A stretch of DNA of 6,739 nt from Chloroflexota bacterium (lineage in GTDB: Bacteria > Chloroflexota > Dehalococcoidia > SM23-28-2). Numbering within the stretch: position 1 is the first letter of the stretch; each line of letters starts with the position of its first letter. This document shows positions 6,002 through 6,739 of the stretch, piece by piece. Made by a program: the position numbers and the translations under genes. Below the pieces are notes generated by a model. The model had not been told where the DNA came from. It ran no database searches and saw only the letters and a program-made list of their open reading frames with translations. Location of the stretch: NCBI GenBank assembly GCA_030691665.1, contig JAUYDU010000295.1:1-6739 (forward strand). Direction: 5' to 3'.

Positions 6002-6739
6002 CTATACGGCTACTGCCAGGTCGATGTGGTGGCGGCGCACCTCGGCCATGATCTTGTCGCCGGTGGCCTCGTCAGGGGCCAGCAGGGGCAGGCGGGGCGG
6101 CCCTACCCGGAAGCCGATCTGGTTAAGGGCGTGCTTGATGGGGATGGGGTTGCTGGCCAGGGTCATGAGGGCATTGTTGAGGGGCAACAGCCGGCGGTGG
6201 ATTCGAGCCGCCTCCTCGGTGCGGCCAGCTAGGAAGCTCTCGATGAGCTGGCGCATCTGGAGGCCGGTGAGGTGGGACAGGACGCAGATGACGCCGTAGC
6301 CGCCGACGGCCAGGATGGGCAGGGTGTCGCCGTCGTTGCCGCTCCAGACGCGGAAGCCCTCGCGGGCGCCCTCGACGATGGCGGCGATCTGTTCGAGGTT
6401 GCCGCTGGCCTCCTTCACCCCAGCGATGTTGGGGATGCGCGACAGGCGGAGGGTGGTGTCCGCCGTCATGTTGGTGCCGGTGCGGCCGGGGATGTTGTAC
6501 ATGATGCATGGGAGGCTGATGGACTTGGCAATGGCCTCGAAGTGGCGGAAGAGCCCCTCCTGGGTGGGGCGATTGTAGTAGGGCACGGTGAGGAGGAGGC
6601 CGTCGACGCCGACCTTCTCCGCCTGGCGGGAGAGCTCGATGCTCTCGGCGGTGCTGTAGGTGCCGGTGCCGGCGATGACGGCGCCGCGGCCGTCCAGCGC
6701 CGCCTTGACCTCGGCGAAGAGGCGCAGCTTCTCGTCGTG
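6002..6739 (-). CDS. dapA: 4-hydroxy-tetrahydrodipicolinate synthase, 5'-truncated by window edge
   Basis: DapA condenses pyruvate with L-aspartate-4-semialdehyde in the first committed step of lysine and diaminopimelate synthesis. The frame is open to the window edge and gives 245 residues ending at the TAG at 6004-6002; the codon at 6586 is an internal GTG (Val), not the start. Visible motifs, in fragment numbering: AGTGTYST (23-30), PYYNRPTQEGL with the active-site Tyr55, MYNIPGRTG with Tyr81 and Arg86, and GVKEASGN with the Schiff-base Lys109. These equal E. coli Tyr107, Tyr133, Arg138 and Lys161 with a constant offset of 52, so about 52 N-terminal residues, including the Thr-Thr pair, are missing. 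GGYGVICVLSHL and SNPIPIKHAL follow as usual. A related NAL-superfamily lyase is possible, but the whole motif set favours DapA. The lipoprotein gene follows 73 nt downstream, probably in the same transcript. Confidence 0.92.
   Translation of the reverse strand, partial: HDEKLRLFAEVKAALDGRGAVIAGTGTYSTAESIELSRQAEKVGVDGLLLTVPYYNRPTQEGLFRHFEAIAKSISLPCIMYNIPGRTGTNMTADTTLRLSRIPNIAGVKEASGNLEQIAAIVEGAREGFRVWSGNDGDTLPILAVGGYGVICVLSHLTGLQMRQLIESFLAGRTEEAARIHRRLLPLNNALMTLASNPIPIKHALNQIGFRVGPPRLPLLAPDEATGDKIMAEVRRHHIDLAVAV

Noticed and set aside
6002..6586. dapA starting at 6586
   Set aside because: The codon there is GTG encoding Val inside the conserved PYYNRP region, and homology continues upstream to the window edge, so the gene is truncated by the window rather than short.

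Overview
This is a high-GC bacterial window of ordinary metabolic genes with several poorly characterised membrane and envelope proteins. The GC-rich codon use, GTG starts and the style of the PurA and DapA sequences suggest a Chloroflexota-like lineage. That is an impression from sequence flavour, not a phylogenetic result. I see no transposase, integrase, phage gene, CRISPR array, tRNA or rRNA, and no clear new defence or biosynthetic system.

Layout, plus strand: the C-terminal end of an enoyl-CoA hydratase/isomerase-family protein (1-164) is followed closely by a small three-helix membrane protein (174-431). The gene-free stretch 432-701 is the least ordinary part of the window. It holds two near-perfect tandem hairpins (503-554), an imperfect 24-bp direct repeat (443-466 and 581-604) on either side of them, and a good extended -10 sigma-70-type promoter (603-632). 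That promoter probably drives purA (702-1991). purA is followed 9 nt later by a four-helix CopD-like membrane protein (2001-2534), which overlaps by ATGA a small zinc-ribbon protein with two membrane helices (2531-3010).

Layout, minus strand: a second transcription unit converges on the first with only 12 nt between the stop codons. Read in its own direction it is dapA (6739 to 6002, N-terminus outside the window), a beta-propeller lipoprotein (5928 to 4243), and a DUF2157-like polytopic membrane protein (4246 to 3023). The last two overlap by GTGA. The lipoprotein start is moved to the ATG at 5928, because the upstream GTG at 5937 lies inside a strong Shine-Dalgarno sequence.

Functionally, purA makes adenylosuccinate for AMP synthesis, and dapA commits aspartate semialdehyde to lysine/diaminopimelate synthesis. 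In both units the housekeeping enzyme comes first and uncharacterised membrane or surface proteins follow. The lipoprotein/DUF2157 pair looks translationally coupled and may act together at the envelope; this is inference from gene order only.
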